Assembly (NCBI GenBank): GCA_013822765.1
Contig: PNKY01000009.1
Coordinates: forward strand, 156,300 to 220,299
DNA length: 64,000 bases
Direction of reading: 5' to 3'
Source: Rhodospirillum sp.
GTDB lineage: Bacteria > Pseudomonadota > Alphaproteobacteria > Dongiales > Dongiaceae
Part shown: positions 17,004 to 25,948 of the stretch, piece by piece
Position numbering within the stretch: position 1 is the stretch's first letter
Layout of the letters: the number at the start of each line of letters is the position of its first letter
The notes under the pieces: generated by a model
Databases searched by the model: none
What the model was told of the DNA's origin: nothing
The model's input: the letters and a program-made list of their open reading frames with translations, nothing else
Translations under genes and position numbers: made by a program

Positions 17004-18740
17004 CTATTCCGGCAGGCCTGCTTTGCGGAAGGCGTCGAGCAAATGTGCGCGGTCGCTGTCGCGGCGCAGCGGCTGGCGATCGATGGCGCGGGCGATGGTG
17101 AAATCGGGCTTGAGGCGCAGAGTCTCGGCGGCGTGATGGCGCGCGCGCTCGGCGTTGCCGAGCATGGCATGGCTGGCGGCCATGTAGAGGTGCGCCCAAT
17201 AGGGCGGTTCGTTCGAGCGCTCCAGGGCGGCGATGGCTTCATCGTATTGCCGCGCCAGGAAATGCGCGACGCCGGTGATCGGCCACAGCCAGGTCGGCTC
17301 GAAGAACGGATCGAGCGTGCGCGCCTCGCTGAAATACTCGAGCGCTTTCTCAGGCTCGCCCAGCGAGATGTTGAGATCGCCGAAGCCCGCCATCAGCAGC
17401 GCACTGTTGGGGTTGAGCTCCCGCGCCTTACCGTAGTGATATTCCGCAAGCGCGTAGGCGCCGCGGGTCTGGTGGAGGCGCGCCACCGCGACCTGGGAGT
17501 GCGGATCGTTGGGATCGATCGCAACCGCCTTCTGCGCCGACGCGAAGGCGCGGTCCAGGAGCTCCGGCGCCGCGTTGAAATCGCGGTACCAATCGGTCAT
17601 CTCGAGATTGGCGAGCAGCGCATAGGCCTTGGCATAGCCGGGGTCGAGCGCGATCGCCTGCCCGAACAGCTTGCGCGCCTCTTCCGACGCGCCGGGCCGG
17701 TAGAGCGGCAGGGCATCGCCGCGCAGCACCAGCTCGTAGGCGGCGAGGCTGGCGGGCGCCTTGCGCTGGGCACGCTCGGTGGCGGCGGCCTGCATGCGCC
17801 CGACCAGCGTGGCGGCGATGGTCTTCACCACCTGGTCCTGGACCGCGAACAGCTCCTCCTGGTTGCGGTCGAAGCGGTCGGCCCAGACGTGATGGCCGGT
17901 GGCGGTGTCGATCAGCTGCGCGGTGATGCGGATGCGCTCGCCCAAGCGGCGAACGCTGCCTTCGACGATATACTGCACGCCGAGCTCGCGGCCCACCCGC
18001 TGCACGTCGACATCCTGGCCGCGATAGCGGAACGAGGTGTTGCGCGCCAGGACGTGGAGATTCCGGAAGCGCGCCAGCTCCGTGATGATGTCCTCGGTGA
18101 TGCCGTCGCCGAAATACTGCTGCTCGACATCGCCGCTCATGCTGTTGAAAGGCAGGACGGCGATCGATGGCTTGCTGCTCGTCGCGGCGGCGCCCGCGAT
18201 CGGCAGACGCGCGAGGCCCGCGACGCGATAGATGCGCACCGGCGCACCGATATTCTTGAGGCTCTGCTCGCCCAGCTCCTCGAAGGCGTTCTCGAACTTG
18301 TTGCGGACCTGGTCGTATGCAGTGCCGGAGACATAGATGCCGCCGGGCTCCGCGGCGGTCTCCAGGCGGGCTGCGATATTGACGCCGTCGCCATAGAGAT
18401 CACCATGCTCCACCACGATGTCGCCGAGATTGATGCCGATGCGCAGCACGATGCGGCTCTCCTCCGGCTGCCCGGCGGCCGCCGCGGCCATCGCCTGCTG
18501 GACGTCGATGGCGCATTGCACGGCGTTCACCGCGCTGGCGAACTCCACCATGATGCCGTCGCCGGTCACCTTGAAGACGCGGCCCTGGTGCTGGGCCACC
18601 AGCGGCGAGACGATCTCCTTGCGGCGCGCCTTGAGCGCGCTCAGGGTCCCCACCTCGTCCAGCTCCATCAGCCGGCTGTAGCCGACGACATCGGCGGCGA
18701 GGATGGCGGCAAGGCGGCGCTGGAGGCGATCTTCGACCAT
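17004..18740 (-). CDS. Class III adenylate/guanylate cyclase fused to TolB-like and TPR regions
   Basis: 578 residues. Residues about 8-180 form a class III nucleotidyl cyclase domain: metal-binding D17 (AADVVGYSR) and D61 (VTGDGIMVEF), substrate-position K57 (FKVTGD), and the transition-state Asn/Arg in GDGVNIAARLE. All key residues are present, so activity is likely. Residues about 205-345 are a TolB-like region (IAVLPFNSMSG, QYFGDGITEDIITELA, IVEGSVRR, VWADRFDR), and the rest are TPR repeats. There is no membrane segment. A paralogue of the same layout is at 41655-43526. It probably makes cAMP in response to a protein partner bound by the TPRs. Confidence 0.9.
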   Translation of the reverse strand: MVEDRLQRRLAAILAADVVGYSRLMELDEVGTLSALKARRKEIVSPLVAQHQGRVFKVTGDGIMVEFASAVNAVQCAIDVQQAMAAAAAGQPEESRIVLRIGINLGDIVVEHGDLYGDGVNIAARLETAAEPGGIYVSGTAYDQVRNKFENAFEELGEQSLKNIGAPVRIYRVAGLARLPIAGAAATSSKPSIAVLPFNSMSGDVEQQYFGDGITEDIITELARFRNLHVLARNTSFRYRGQDVDVQRVGRELGVQYIVEGSVRRLGERIRITAQLIDTATGHHVWADRFDRNQEELFAVQDQVVKTIAATLVGRMQAAATERAQRKAPASLAAYELVLRGDALPLYRPGASEEARKLFGQAIALDPGYAKAYALLANLEMTDWYRDFNAAPELLDRAFASAQKAVAIDPNDPHSQVAVARLHQTRGAYALAEYHYGKARELNPNSALLMAGFGDLNISLGEPEKALEYFSEARTLDPFFEPTWLWPITGVAHFLARQYDEAIAALERSNEPPYWAHLYMAASHAMLGNAERARHHAAETLRLKPDFTIARAIDRQPLRRDSDRAHLLDAFRKAGLPE

Positions 18741-18829
18741 CGGTAAATCATAGGAACGCCGACCGCAGGTGTCTATCGAGACCGGTCTGACGAGCGGTTA
18801 TAGTGGCGGAAACAGTTTGGAGGCGCACC

Positions 18830-19120
18830 ATGATCGAGAAACTCACGGCGGCGGAACGCACGGCGGCGCTGCAGGAACTGGCCGGCTGGCAGCCGGTCGA
18901 CGGGCGCGACGCGATTCAGCGCAGCTTCAAGTTCAAGACCTTCAACGAGGCCTGGGGCTTCATGAACCGCGTGGCGCTGATGGCGGAGAAGGCCGACCAT
19001 CATCCGGAGTGGTTCAACGTCTACAACCGCGTCGACATCCTGCTGACCACGCACGACTGCAACGGCCTCAGCCAGCGGGATGTGAAGCTCGCCAAGGGCA
19101 TAGACAAGCTGGTCTCCTGA
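18830..19120 (+). CDS. phhB: 4a-hydroxytetrahydrobiopterin dehydratase
   Basis: 96 residues, the full length of the PCD/DCoH family. It shows the signature [32 protein letters not shown], whose HHP...Y...TH residues form the active site that dehydrates 4a-carbinolamine pterins. GGAGG at 18819-18823 selects the ATG at 18830. No aromatic amino acid hydroxylase lies nearby; in other bacteria the protein also supports molybdopterin or unknown pterin recycling. Confidence 0.93.
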   Translation: MIEKLTAAERTAALQELAGWQPVDGRDAIQRSFKFKTFNEAWGFMNRVALMAEKADHHPEWFNVYNRVDILLTTHDCNGLSQRDVKLAKGIDKLVS

Positions 19121-19121
19121 A

Positions 19122-19883
19122 TCACTTTGGCGGCATGCGCAGCGCGCCGTCGAGGCGCACGACCTCGCCGTTCAGCATCACGTTCTCGATCATGTGCTGC
19201 ACCAGGCGCGCGACCTCTGCCGGCTCGGCGAGGCGGTGCGGGAACGGGATCGATTGCGCCAGGGCATCCTGTACGTCTTGCGGCAACCCGGTGATCATCG
19301 GGGTCGCGACCAGGCCGGGCGCGACACTGAGCACGCGGATACCGTGGCGCGCCAGGTCGCGCGCGGCCGGCAGGGTCATGCCCGCCATGCCGGCCTTCGA
19401 GGTCGCATAGGCGATCTGGCCGATCTGGCCTTCGTAGGCCGCGATCGAAGAGGTGTTGATGACAATTCCGCGCTCGCCGTCGGCCAGCGGCGCGAGCTTC
19501 GCCATGTCGGCGGCGGCGAGGCGCAGCAGGTTGAAGGCGCCGATCAGGTTGACCTCGATCACGCGCCGGAAGATGTCGAGCGACAGCGGGCCGTCCTTGC
19601 CGAGGATGCGGCCGGGCGACAGGATGCCGGCGCAGTTCACCAGGATGCGCGCCGGGCCGTGGGTGTCGCGCGCCTTGCCAATCGCGTTCTCCGCCGAGCT
19701 CGCGCTGGCGATGTCGCATTCGAACGCGAGTCCGCCGAACTCCTGCGCGGTCGCCCTGGCGCCGTCGAGATTGACGTCGAGCACCGCGACCTTGGCGCCA
19801 AGGCCTGCCAGATGCCGCGCGACCGCGGCGCCGATGCCGGAGCCACCGCCGGCCACCAGGGCGGATTGATCTGAAATCTGCAT
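19122..19883 (-). CDS. Short-chain dehydrogenase, 3-hydroxyacyl-CoA dehydrogenase type II-like
   Basis: 253 residues with the NAD site GGGSGIGAAVARHL (residues 12-25) and catalytic S145/S146, Y159 and K163 (NTSSIAAYEGQIGQIAYATSKAG). The C-terminal part, APGLVATPMITGLP...LNGEVVRLDGALRM, closely matches the HSD17B10/HADH2 group that oxidises short-chain 3-hydroxyacyl-CoA and related alcohols with NAD. It is followed upstream on the same strand by a DHDPS-like gene 21 bases away, so the two are probably co-transcribed. Confidence 0.9.
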   Translation of the reverse strand: MQISDQSALVAGGGSGIGAAVARHLAGLGAKVAVLDVNLDGARATAQEFGGLAFECDIASASSAENAIGKARDTHGPARILVNCAGILSPGRILGKDGPLSLDIFRRVIEVNLIGAFNLLRLAAADMAKLAPLADGERGIVINTSSIAAYEGQIGQIAYATSKAGMAGMTLPAARDLARHGIRVLSVAPGLVATPMITGLPQDVQDALAQSIPFPHRLAEPAEVARLVQHMIENVMLNGEVVRLDGALRMPPK

Positions 19884-19904
19884 GGTTCGATCCTGATGTG
19901 CGGT

Positions 19905-20795
19905 TCAGCGGGGCGCAAGGGCGTCCAACTCGGTGAGTGTCTTTTCGACCACGCGCCGCTCGTCGGCGGTGAGCGGCGCCTGCGGCGGGATCGGATCGCC
20001 GACGTCGTAGCCCTGGATCTGCAATCCGGCCTTGATGCACGCGGCAAGGTTGAAGCGGGCGAACGCCTCGTTGATGCGCCACAGTCCGCGCTGCAATGCC
20101 ATTGCCTCGTCCCATTTACCGGCGCGGCACAGGTCGTAGAGACGCACGCTCTGGCGCGCCACCAGGCACGCGGGGCCGGCCATCCAGCCGACGCCGCCGA
20201 TCTGCATCACGCAGGCGGGGATGTGGGAGGACGCGGCAAAGACGCTGATCTTGTCGCCGCAGCGATTGAGGATCGAGAGCAGGCGGCCGGTGTTGGTGGA
20301 GGCATCCTTGATGTAGCGGATGCGCGGGTGCTCCGCGAGGCGCGCGATCACGTCGAGGCTGAGGTCGCTGCGCTGGAACTGCGGATTGGTGTAGAGCGCG
20401 ACCGGCAGATCGACGGCATCGGCGATGGCGCGGAAGTATTCTTCGATCTGCGCATCCTTGAGCGGGAAATAGGATTCGAGGATGGCAAGAATGCCGTCGA
20501 CGCCGAGCTTCTGATAGTGCCGGGCCTGCTCGACCGCATCTGCCGTCGAGGTCGCGCCGACACCGGCGATCACCGGCACGCGCCGCGCCGCCGCTTCGAC
20601 GGTTAGCTGCACCATCGCGGAGCGCTGCTCGCGGCTGAGATAGGCGAATTCGCCGGTCGAGCCGAGCGGGGTCAGGCCGTGGACGCCGGCCGCGATGAGG
20701 TCCGAGACCAGCCGGCCAAGCACGTCGCCGCGGACCCTGCCGGCGCTGTCGATCGGTGAAACGAGATAGGGAATGACCCCGAAGAAGTCGCCCAT
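19905..20795 (-). CDS. Dihydrodipicolinate synthase / N-acetylneuraminate lyase family protein
   Basis: 296 residues of a class I aldolase TIM barrel. The pyruvate-binding GSTGE is at 45-49, the catalytic Tyr is Y135 (ALYTNP) and the Schiff-base lysine K163 (YIKDAS). It is one of the many DapA paralogues with specialised substrates rather than the lysine enzyme, judging from its context with an SDR and the absence of lysine genes. It would condense or cleave a 2-oxo acid. The actual substrate is unknown. Confidence 0.88.
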   Translation of the reverse strand: MGDFFGVIPYLVSPIDSAGRVRGDVLGRLVSDLIAAGVHGLTPLGSTGEFAYLSREQRSAMVQLTVEAAARRVPVIAGVGATSTADAVEQARHYQKLGVDGILAILESYFPLKDAQIEEYFRAIADAVDLPVALYTNPQFQRSDLSLDVIARLAEHPRIRYIKDASTNTGRLLSILNRCGDKISVFAASSHIPACVMQIGGVGWMAGPACLVARQSVRLYDLCRAGKWDEAMALQRGLWRINEAFARFNLAACIKAGLQIQGYDVGDPIPPQAPLTADERRVVEKTLTELDALAPR

Positions 20796-20971
20796 GGGAG
20801 CCCCGCGCTGCGGCTGAGATCGCCCGCAGCATGGACGGGGCTGGAGGGCGCGGGCAAGGCGCCTGTGGCGGCGGGGGCACAGCCGGCCGTATTATGTGAA
20901 TATGGAGTGACAGATATTGATTTTTGTCAGTTCATCGTCAAGATGGGGGAGTCACAAGGATGGAGGTTCCC

Positions 20972-21994
20972 ATGAAGACGCACGCACTCGGCAAGACCGG
21001 TCCCACTGTTTCCGCCCTCGGCCTCGGCTGCATGGGCATGTCGCCCGACTTCTACGGCCCGGCCGACGAGACCGAGAGCATCGCCACCATCCACGCCGCG
21101 CTCGAGGCCGGCATCACCCTGCTCGACACCGGCGACTTCTACGGCATCGGCCACAACGAGCTGCTGATCCGCGACGCGCTCAAGGGCCGCAAGCGCGACC
21201 ACGCGATCCTGAGCGTGAAGTTCGGCGCGCTGCGCGAACCAGGGGGCGGCTTCGGCGGCTATGACGCGCGGCCGGCGGCGGTGAAGAACTTCCTGGCGCA
21301 TTCGCTGCGCCGGCTCGGCACCGACTACATCGACATCTATCGCCCCTCGCGGGTCGATCCCAACGTGCCGATCGAGGATACCATCGGCGCGGTCGCGGAC
21401 ATGGTGAAGGCGGGCTATGTGCGCCACATCGGTCTTTCCGAGATGGGCGCGGAGACGATCCGGCGCGCACACAAGGTCCACCCGATTGTCGACCTGCAGA
21501 TCGAATATTCGCTGTTCTCGCGCACCATCGAGGCGGAGATCCTGCCGACTTTGCGCGAACTCGGCATCGGCGTCACCGCTTACGGCGTGCTGTCGCGCGG
21601 CCTGCTCAGCGGTCACTGGAACAAGGCGCGCAGCGCGGACGAAAAAGGCTTCCGCGCCCGTTCGCCGCGCTTCAGCGGCGATAATCTCGACCGCAACCTT
21701 GCACTGGTGGACGCCTTGCGCGCCATCGCGGATGCGAAGGGCGTCAGCGTCGCCCAGGTCGCGATCGGCTGGGTGCTGTCGCGCGGCGCGGACATCGTGC
21801 CGGTAATCGGCGCCCGCAAGCGCGAGCGTCTGGCGGAGGCGCGGGGCGCGCTCGATGTCGCGTTCAGCACCGACGAACTGAAGCGGATCGAAGCAGCGGT
21901 GCCCCTTGGCGCGGCGGCGGGAGACCGCTATGACAAGTGGGGCATGTCGATGCTGGACAGCGAGAAATCCAGCAACAGGGGGAATGCAGCCTGA
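20972..21994 (+). CDS. Aldo/keto reductase lacking the usual catalytic His
   Basis: 340 residues of an NADP-dependent AKR barrel. From the ATG at 20972 (GGAGG 5-6 bases upstream) it starts [20 protein letters not shown]. The tetrad members D52, Y57 and K83 are present ([13 protein letters not shown]), but the position of the His in the usual YQPHRVDP is Ser126 (YRPSRVDP). This substitution is characteristic of a subgroup of YakC-like reductases, so activity may be altered rather than lost. The downstream TetR gene starts 6 bases later and probably regulates both. An alternative start is 20960. Confidence 0.88.
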   Translation: MKTHALGKTGPTVSALGLGCMGMSPDFYGPADETESIATIHAALEAGITLLDTGDFYGIGHNELLIRDALKGRKRDHAILSVKFGALREPGGGFGGYDARPAAVKNFLAHSLRRLGTDYIDIYRPSRVDPNVPIEDTIGAVADMVKAGYVRHIGLSEMGAETIRRAHKVHPIVDLQIEYSLFSRTIEAEILPTLRELGIGVTAYGVLSRGLLSGHWNKARSADEKGFRARSPRFSGDNLDRNLALVDALRAIADAKGVSVAQVAIGWVLSRGADIVPVIGARKRERLAEARGALDVAFSTDELKRIEAAVPLGAAAGDRYDKWGMSMLDSEKSSNRGNAA

Positions 21995-22000
21995 GCGATC

Positions 22001-22612
22001 ATGGATGATGCTGCGGACGGCGTACTGACGCGCGAGAAGATCCTGGAAGCGGCGGAGGACGTGCTCCGCCGCTTCGGGCCGTCCAAGACGACGGTGGTGG
22101 ATGTCGCACGCGCGCTCGGCGTCAGCCATGGCAGCGTCTATCGGCATTTCCCCAGCAAGGCGGCGCTGCGCGACGCGGTCGCGGAGAGCTGGCTGCATCG
22201 CATCTCCGATCCGCTGGAAGAGGTGGTGCGCGGCAAGCAAGCGGCGCCGGAGCGCCTGAAGGCATGGTTCGACGCGCTGATCGCGGCAAAAAGGCGGCGC
22301 GTGCTGAAAGACCCCGAGTTGTTCGCAACCTATGTCAGCCTCGCCATCGATGCGCGCGAGGTGGTGAAGGCCCATATCGACGCGCTGGTCGACCAACTGG
22401 CGCGCATCATTGCCGATGGCATCAAGAGCGGCGCCTTCACGGTCAAGGATGCCAGGGTCGCGGCGCGCTCGGTGTTCGACGCCACCGCCCGCTTCCACAA
22501 TCCCGCCCATGCCGGCGAATGGACCGACCCGGCGATCGACCAGGCGTTCGAAGGCGTGTGGTCGCTGATCAAGGCGGCGCTGACGGCGCGGCCGGTCGCC
22601 AAGCGCGGCTAG
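22001..22612 (+). CDS. TetR family transcriptional regulator
   Basis: 203 residues. The N-terminal HTH is ILEAAEDVLRRFGPSKTTVVDVARALGVSHGSVYRHFPSKAALRDAV (shown as residues 12-58), a strong TetR signature; the remainder is a helical ligand/dimer domain. It begins 6 bases after the aldo/keto reductase stop, so it likely represses its own operon through a site upstream of 20972. The ligand is unknown. Confidence 0.92.
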   Translation: MDDAADGVLTREKILEAAEDVLRRFGPSKTTVVDVARALGVSHGSVYRHFPSKAALRDAVAESWLHRISDPLEEVVRGKQAAPERLKAWFDALIAAKRRRVLKDPELFATYVSLAIDAREVVKAHIDALVDQLARIIADGIKSGAFTVKDARVAARSVFDATARFHNPAHAGEWTDPAIDQAFEGVWSLIKAALTARPVAKRG

Positions 22613-23071
22613 CTATTTCAGCAAACTGGCGGCGGAGGCGTGGTTGACCTGCGACGCCCTGCCGAGATTGGCGGCTGCCAAGTAGGCGTTGAGGGCGGTC
22701 AGGGTGTGGCGGCCGGGGACGCCGTCGACGGCGCCGGGGTCGAAGCCCAGCGATTTCAGCTTGCGCTGTACCAGGCGGACTTCCGCCGAGGTCAGGGGCT
22801 TGGCCGCGAGCGCCGGATCGAGTGTGGCCGGGTCGCTGGTGGCCGCCTGCGCGCTTTCGGCCACAGCCGGCAGCGTGAGAAGGCCGGCCCGGTCGGCGAC
22901 CCAAAGCGACGTCGCGACCACGCACACCATGAACAGCGATCCCGCGAGCCGGTCCAGCGCCACAGCGCGCTGCGACAGGGTCGGGCCGCCGCGCCATCGG
23001 CGACTGGTCAAGGTGCGGAGATCGGTGCGGAGCTGCCGAGCAGAACCGAAAAGCGGGAAGCGAGGGCCCAT
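22613..23071 (-). CDS. Membrane-anchored peptidoglycan-binding domain protein
   Basis: About 152 residues from the ATG at 23071; a start at 23116 would add 15 residues, and neither has a strong ribosome-binding site. One membrane segment (LAGSLFMVCVVATSLWVADRAGLL, about residues 38-61) is followed by a linker and a C-terminal PG_binding_1-type repeat: SAEVRLVQRKLKSLGFDPGAVDGVPGRHTLTALNAYLAA. The topology suggests a periplasmic wall-binding domain tethered to the inner membrane. Its stop abuts the TetR stop (convergent). Confidence 0.75.
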   Translation of the reverse strand: MGPRFPLFGSARQLRTDLRTLTSRRWRGGPTLSQRAVALDRLAGSLFMVCVVATSLWVADRAGLLTLPAVAESAQAATSDPATLDPALAAKPLTSAEVRLVQRKLKSLGFDPGAVDGVPGRHTLTALNAYLAAANLGRASQVNHASAASLLK

Positions 23072-23237
23072 AACATCGCCACCATTGCCCGGGATGGGCA
23101 GCAAGCAAACACGCATCGGGCATTCGGGTTCCAGCGCCGCACGCGGGAGTCGTTGAATTCGCGCTCGCCGCGTGATTGCATGGACCCGATCCGAGCAGAG
23201 ACCACGCGTATAACTTTCAGAAAAAGGGGTAGCGATC

Positions 23238-24116
23238 ATGGTTGGGTGGGGGCGGCTTGGAGTTTCCGCGATCCTGCGGCGCGTTGGCTACGCGTTGTTG
23301 GCCGTTTGCGCGATCGGACCGGCTGCGGCGCTCGCCGACAGTACGCTGGACCGCATCAAGGACAGCGGCGAGATCAGGTTGGCGTTCCGTGAGGACGCGT
23401 CGCCCTTCTCCTACGAGTTGGATGGCAAGCCTTCGGGCTATTCCGTCAACCTGTGCCTGGAGGTGGCAAAGCGCCTCCAGGAGGACCTGAACCTGCCGAA
23501 GCTCACCGCCAGCTTCGTGAAGGTGACGGCAGAGAACCGGTTCGATGCCATCGCCCAGGGCGAGGCAGACCTGTTGTGCGAAGCCACCACCGCCACCCTG
23601 TCGCGGCGGGAAAAGGTGGATTTCTCGATCTATACCTTCGTCAGCGGCGCCAGCCTGGTGATCCGGCCGGACGGCCCAACCAGCGTCGACGCCCTGGCGG
23701 GCCACAAGATCGGCGTGCTGGGCGGAACGACGACCCAGCAGTCGCTCGACGCCACCTTGCGCGAGGGCGGCATCTCCGCCGAGGTGATCGTGGTCAAGAC
23801 CCATGACGAGGGATTCGAGAGGCTGGAGAAGGGCGAGATCACCGCCTATTTCGGCGACCGCACCATCCTGGAAGACCGGTTGCGGCGCATCCCGAGCGGG
23901 AGCGAACTGTTGCTGGCCGACAATTACCTGACTATCGAACCCTATGCGCTCGCCATGCCGATCGATCACGAGTTTCGCCTCGCGGTCGACCGCACTCTGA
24001 GCCATCTGTTCCGCACCGGCGGTCTGATCAAGGTGTTCCGCCAGTCGTTCGACCCGAAGGCCAAGCCCTCCGATCTCATCAAGATGCTGTCGCGGGTGTC
24101 CGGCCTGCCCGACTAG
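23238..24116 (+). CDS. Amino-acid-type ABC substrate-binding protein (family 3), orphan
   Basis: 292 residues with a cleavable signal peptide ending near AAALADS (residue 34). The mature part has the SBP_bac_3 opening LDRIKDSGEIRLAFREDASPFSYELDGKPSGYSVNLC, then TATLSRREKVDFS and the hinge region LAGHKIGVLGGTTTQQSL. It binds a polar amino acid or similar ligand in the periplasm. No permease or ATPase lies nearby, so it must use a transporter elsewhere or act as a sensor. AAGGGG precedes the ATG. Confidence 0.9.
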   Translation: MVGWGRLGVSAILRRVGYALLAVCAIGPAAALADSTLDRIKDSGEIRLAFREDASPFSYELDGKPSGYSVNLCLEVAKRLQEDLNLPKLTASFVKVTAENRFDAIAQGEADLLCEATTATLSRREKVDFSIYTFVSGASLVIRPDGPTSVDALAGHKIGVLGGTTTQQSLDATLREGGISAEVIVVKTHDEGFERLEKGEITAYFGDRTILEDRLRRIPSGSELLLADNYLTIEPYALAMPIDHEFRLAVDRTLSHLFRTGGLIKVFRQSFDPKAKPSDLIKMLSRVSGLPD

Positions 24117-24142
24117 TGCGCAGTCCGCCGACAAATCTCGTC

Positions 24143-24161
24143 AAGCCTTGGGGTGACGGAG
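24143..24161. repeat. Degenerate partial copy of the 2438-2541 repeat
   Basis: AAGCCTTGGGGTGACGGAG differs at one of 19 positions from the complement of the left arm of the palindromic repeat at 2438-2474. The rest of the arm is not recognisable, so this is a remnant or half-copy in the 119-base gap before the GNAT gene. Confidence 0.5.
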
Positions 24162-24235
24162 TTCGGGGCTGTTTGAGGAGTGTCCTCGCCACGCAGGGCG
24201 GTGCGAATTCGCTGCAGCGGTAGTAGAGTGGTGGC

Positions 24236-24685
24236 ATGGAAAGCGACGATCCGATCATCCGGGCGGTGCGTGAAACCGACTTCGAGCCCTGGCTGCCGTT
24301 GTGGCAGGGCTACCAGGAGTTCTATCGCGCGCGCATTCCCGAGGAGGCGACGCGCGCCACCTGGAATCGATTCTTCGACGACAAGGAGCCGGTGCATTGC
24401 CTGGTGGCGGAGCGCAACGGCAAGCTGGTCGGCCTCGCGCACTACCTGTTCCATCGCTCGACCTGGCTGGTGGCGCCCGCCTGCTATCTCAACGATCTGT
24501 TCGTCGACCCGAGCGGCCGGCGCTCCGGCGTCGCGCGCAAGCTGATCGAGGCGGTCTACGACGCGGCCGACACGGCGGGCGCGGCCAAGGTCTATTGGCT
24601 GACCCACGACAGCAACGCGGCCGCCCGCCTGCTCTATGACCAGGTCGCGCGCCACCGCGGGTTCATCCAGTACGAGCGCGGCTAG
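24236..24685 (+). CDS. GNAT family N-acetyltransferase
   Basis: 149 residues with the GNAT fold: IIRAVRETDFEPWLPLWQGYQEFYR (helix 1-2), CYLNDLFVDPSGRRSGVARKLIEAV, where R/G-x-x-G/A forms the acetyl-CoA pyrophosphate loop, and the C-terminal VYWLTHDSNAAARLLYDQVARHRGF. It acetylates an amine substrate that cannot be named. Confidence 0.9.
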   Translation: MESDDPIIRAVRETDFEPWLPLWQGYQEFYRARIPEEATRATWNRFFDDKEPVHCLVAERNGKLVGLAHYLFHRSTWLVAPACYLNDLFVDPSGRRSGVARKLIEAVYDAADTAGAAKVYWLTHDSNAAARLLYDQVARHRGFIQYERG

Positions 24686-24733
24686 CCATAATTTCAGTCC
24701 TATTGCATTGATAACTATACTCTATTACGATAC

Positions 24734-24755
24734 TCAATGAATGCTCGTTCATTGA
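24734..24755. promoter_or_regulatory. Palindromic operator candidate upstream of the Rieske oxygenase
   Basis: TCAATGAA-6 bases-TTCATTGA, perfect 8-base arms, lies 22 bases before the oxygenase ATG in an AT-rich stretch (24686-24765) that contrasts with the GC-rich surroundings. The same stretch has possible -35/-10 elements (TTGATA at 24708, TATACT at 24716). The form suits a TetR-like or other dimeric repressor. No regulator gene is adjacent. Confidence 0.55.
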
Positions 24756-24776
24756 ACCGTTAAATCGGAGGCGCCC

Positions 24777-25904
24777 ATGAAGAGCTTGGCCCGGACTGCA
24801 GGCTTGAGCCCCGATCCGCAGCGCTCGGCGGCCTTGCCTGGCTATCTCTACAGCGACCCGGCGGTGTTCGCGGAGGAGAAGCGGCGCCTGTTCTACGCCA
24901 GCTGGCAGGTGGTGGCGCACGAGAGCGAGCTGCCGAACGCCGGCGACTACGTGTGCGCGAGCGTGGTGGACCAGAGCCTGTTCGTGCTGCGCGGCCATGA
25001 CGGCGTGGTGCGGGCCTTCTTCAACGTGTGCCAGCACCGCGCCCACGAGCTGCTGACCGGCAAGGGCAACGTCAAGTCGGTGATCGTGTGCCCGTATCAC
25101 GCCTGGAGCTACGAGCTCGACGGCAGCCTGCGCGGCGCGCGGGCGACACGGCACCTGCCGGCGTTCGATCCGCAGGAATACGGCCTGGCACCGGTGCGGA
25201 TGGAGCGGCATCTCGGCCTCCTGTTCGTCAATGTCGACGGCAGCGCGCCGCCGCTCTCCGAGCTGGCGGGCGGCATGTTCGCCGACATGGCGCGCGACAT
25301 GCCGTGGCTGAACGAGCTCCGCTTCAACGCGGACTATTCGTTCAACGGGCAGACGGGGACGCTGCTCGAGGCCAACTGGAAGGTGATGGCCGAGAACTGC
25401 CTCGAATGCTACCACTGCGGCCCGGCGCACAAGGCCTATGTCGACATGATCGATGTCGGCCAGTACGAGCTGACGCGCCACGGCGCCTGGATGAAAAGCG
25501 CGGCGCCGCTGCGCAGCGGCGACAGCACCGCCTATCGCGTGCGGCCTGACGAGCCGGTGCAGTTCAACGCCTTCTGGCATCTCTTCCCCAACATCGAGTT
25601 CGGCGTGATGCCGGGCTCGCGCGCGCTGTCGGTGTTCTACTTCGTGCCGGTCAGCGCCGAGCAGACGCGGATCTGCTGGTTCATCCTCACCATGCCGGGC
25701 GAGACGCTGTCCGAGGAGCGGCTGAACTATTTCGGCAAGGTGCTGTGGCCGGAGGATTCCGCGATCTGCGAATCCGTGCATCGCGGGCTCAAGTCTCTTG
25801 GCTATCGCCAAGGACGCTTCATCGCGAGCGATGAGCACGCCAGCATCAGCGAGATCAACGTGCATGCCTTCCAGCGCCGCTATGCGGAGGCGATGGGACT
25901 TTGA
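24777..25904 (+). CDS. Rieske non-heme iron oxygenase, quaternary-amine type
   Basis: 375 residues, alpha subunit of a ring-hydroxylating/demethylating oxygenase. The Rieske [2Fe-2S] ligands are C85, H87, C105 and H108 (NVCQHRA, CPYHAW). The mononuclear iron ligands are H213 and H218 in ENCLECYHCGPAH, and the residue bridging the two centres is Glu (E210) rather than Asp. Glu bridging is known from carnitine monooxygenase CntA and relatives acting on quaternary amines, so an N-demethylase or betaine/carnitine-type substrate is plausible. No reductase subunit gene is adjacent. GGAGG precedes the ATG. Confidence 0.9.
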   Translation: MKSLARTAGLSPDPQRSAALPGYLYSDPAVFAEEKRRLFYASWQVVAHESELPNAGDYVCASVVDQSLFVLRGHDGVVRAFFNVCQHRAHELLTGKGNVKSVIVCPYHAWSYELDGSLRGARATRHLPAFDPQEYGLAPVRMERHLGLLFVNVDGSAPPLSELAGGMFADMARDMPWLNELRFNADYSFNGQTGTLLEANWKVMAENCLECYHCGPAHKAYVDMIDVGQYELTRHGAWMKSAAPLRSGDSTAYRVRPDEPVQFNAFWHLFPNIEFGVMPGSRALSVFYFVPVSAEQTRICWFILTMPGETLSEERLNYFGKVLWPEDSAICESVHRGLKSLGYRQGRFIASDEHASISEINVHAFQRRYAEAMGL

Positions 25905-25948
25905 GTGCGAACGGCCGGGGCGACGCAATGCCCCGGCCGCCGCAACCG

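Noticed and set aside
16443..18746. 767-residue plus-strand frame antisense to the cyclase gene
   Set aside because: It has low-complexity Arg/Ala/Gly/His-rich composition and mirrors the real minus-strand gene; long antisense frames are expected in GC-rich codon-biased DNA.
20909..20935. TGACA ... TGTCA dyad upstream of the aldo/keto reductase as TetR operator
   Set aside because: The arms are only five bases with a wide spacer; too weak to call although the position would suit the regulator.
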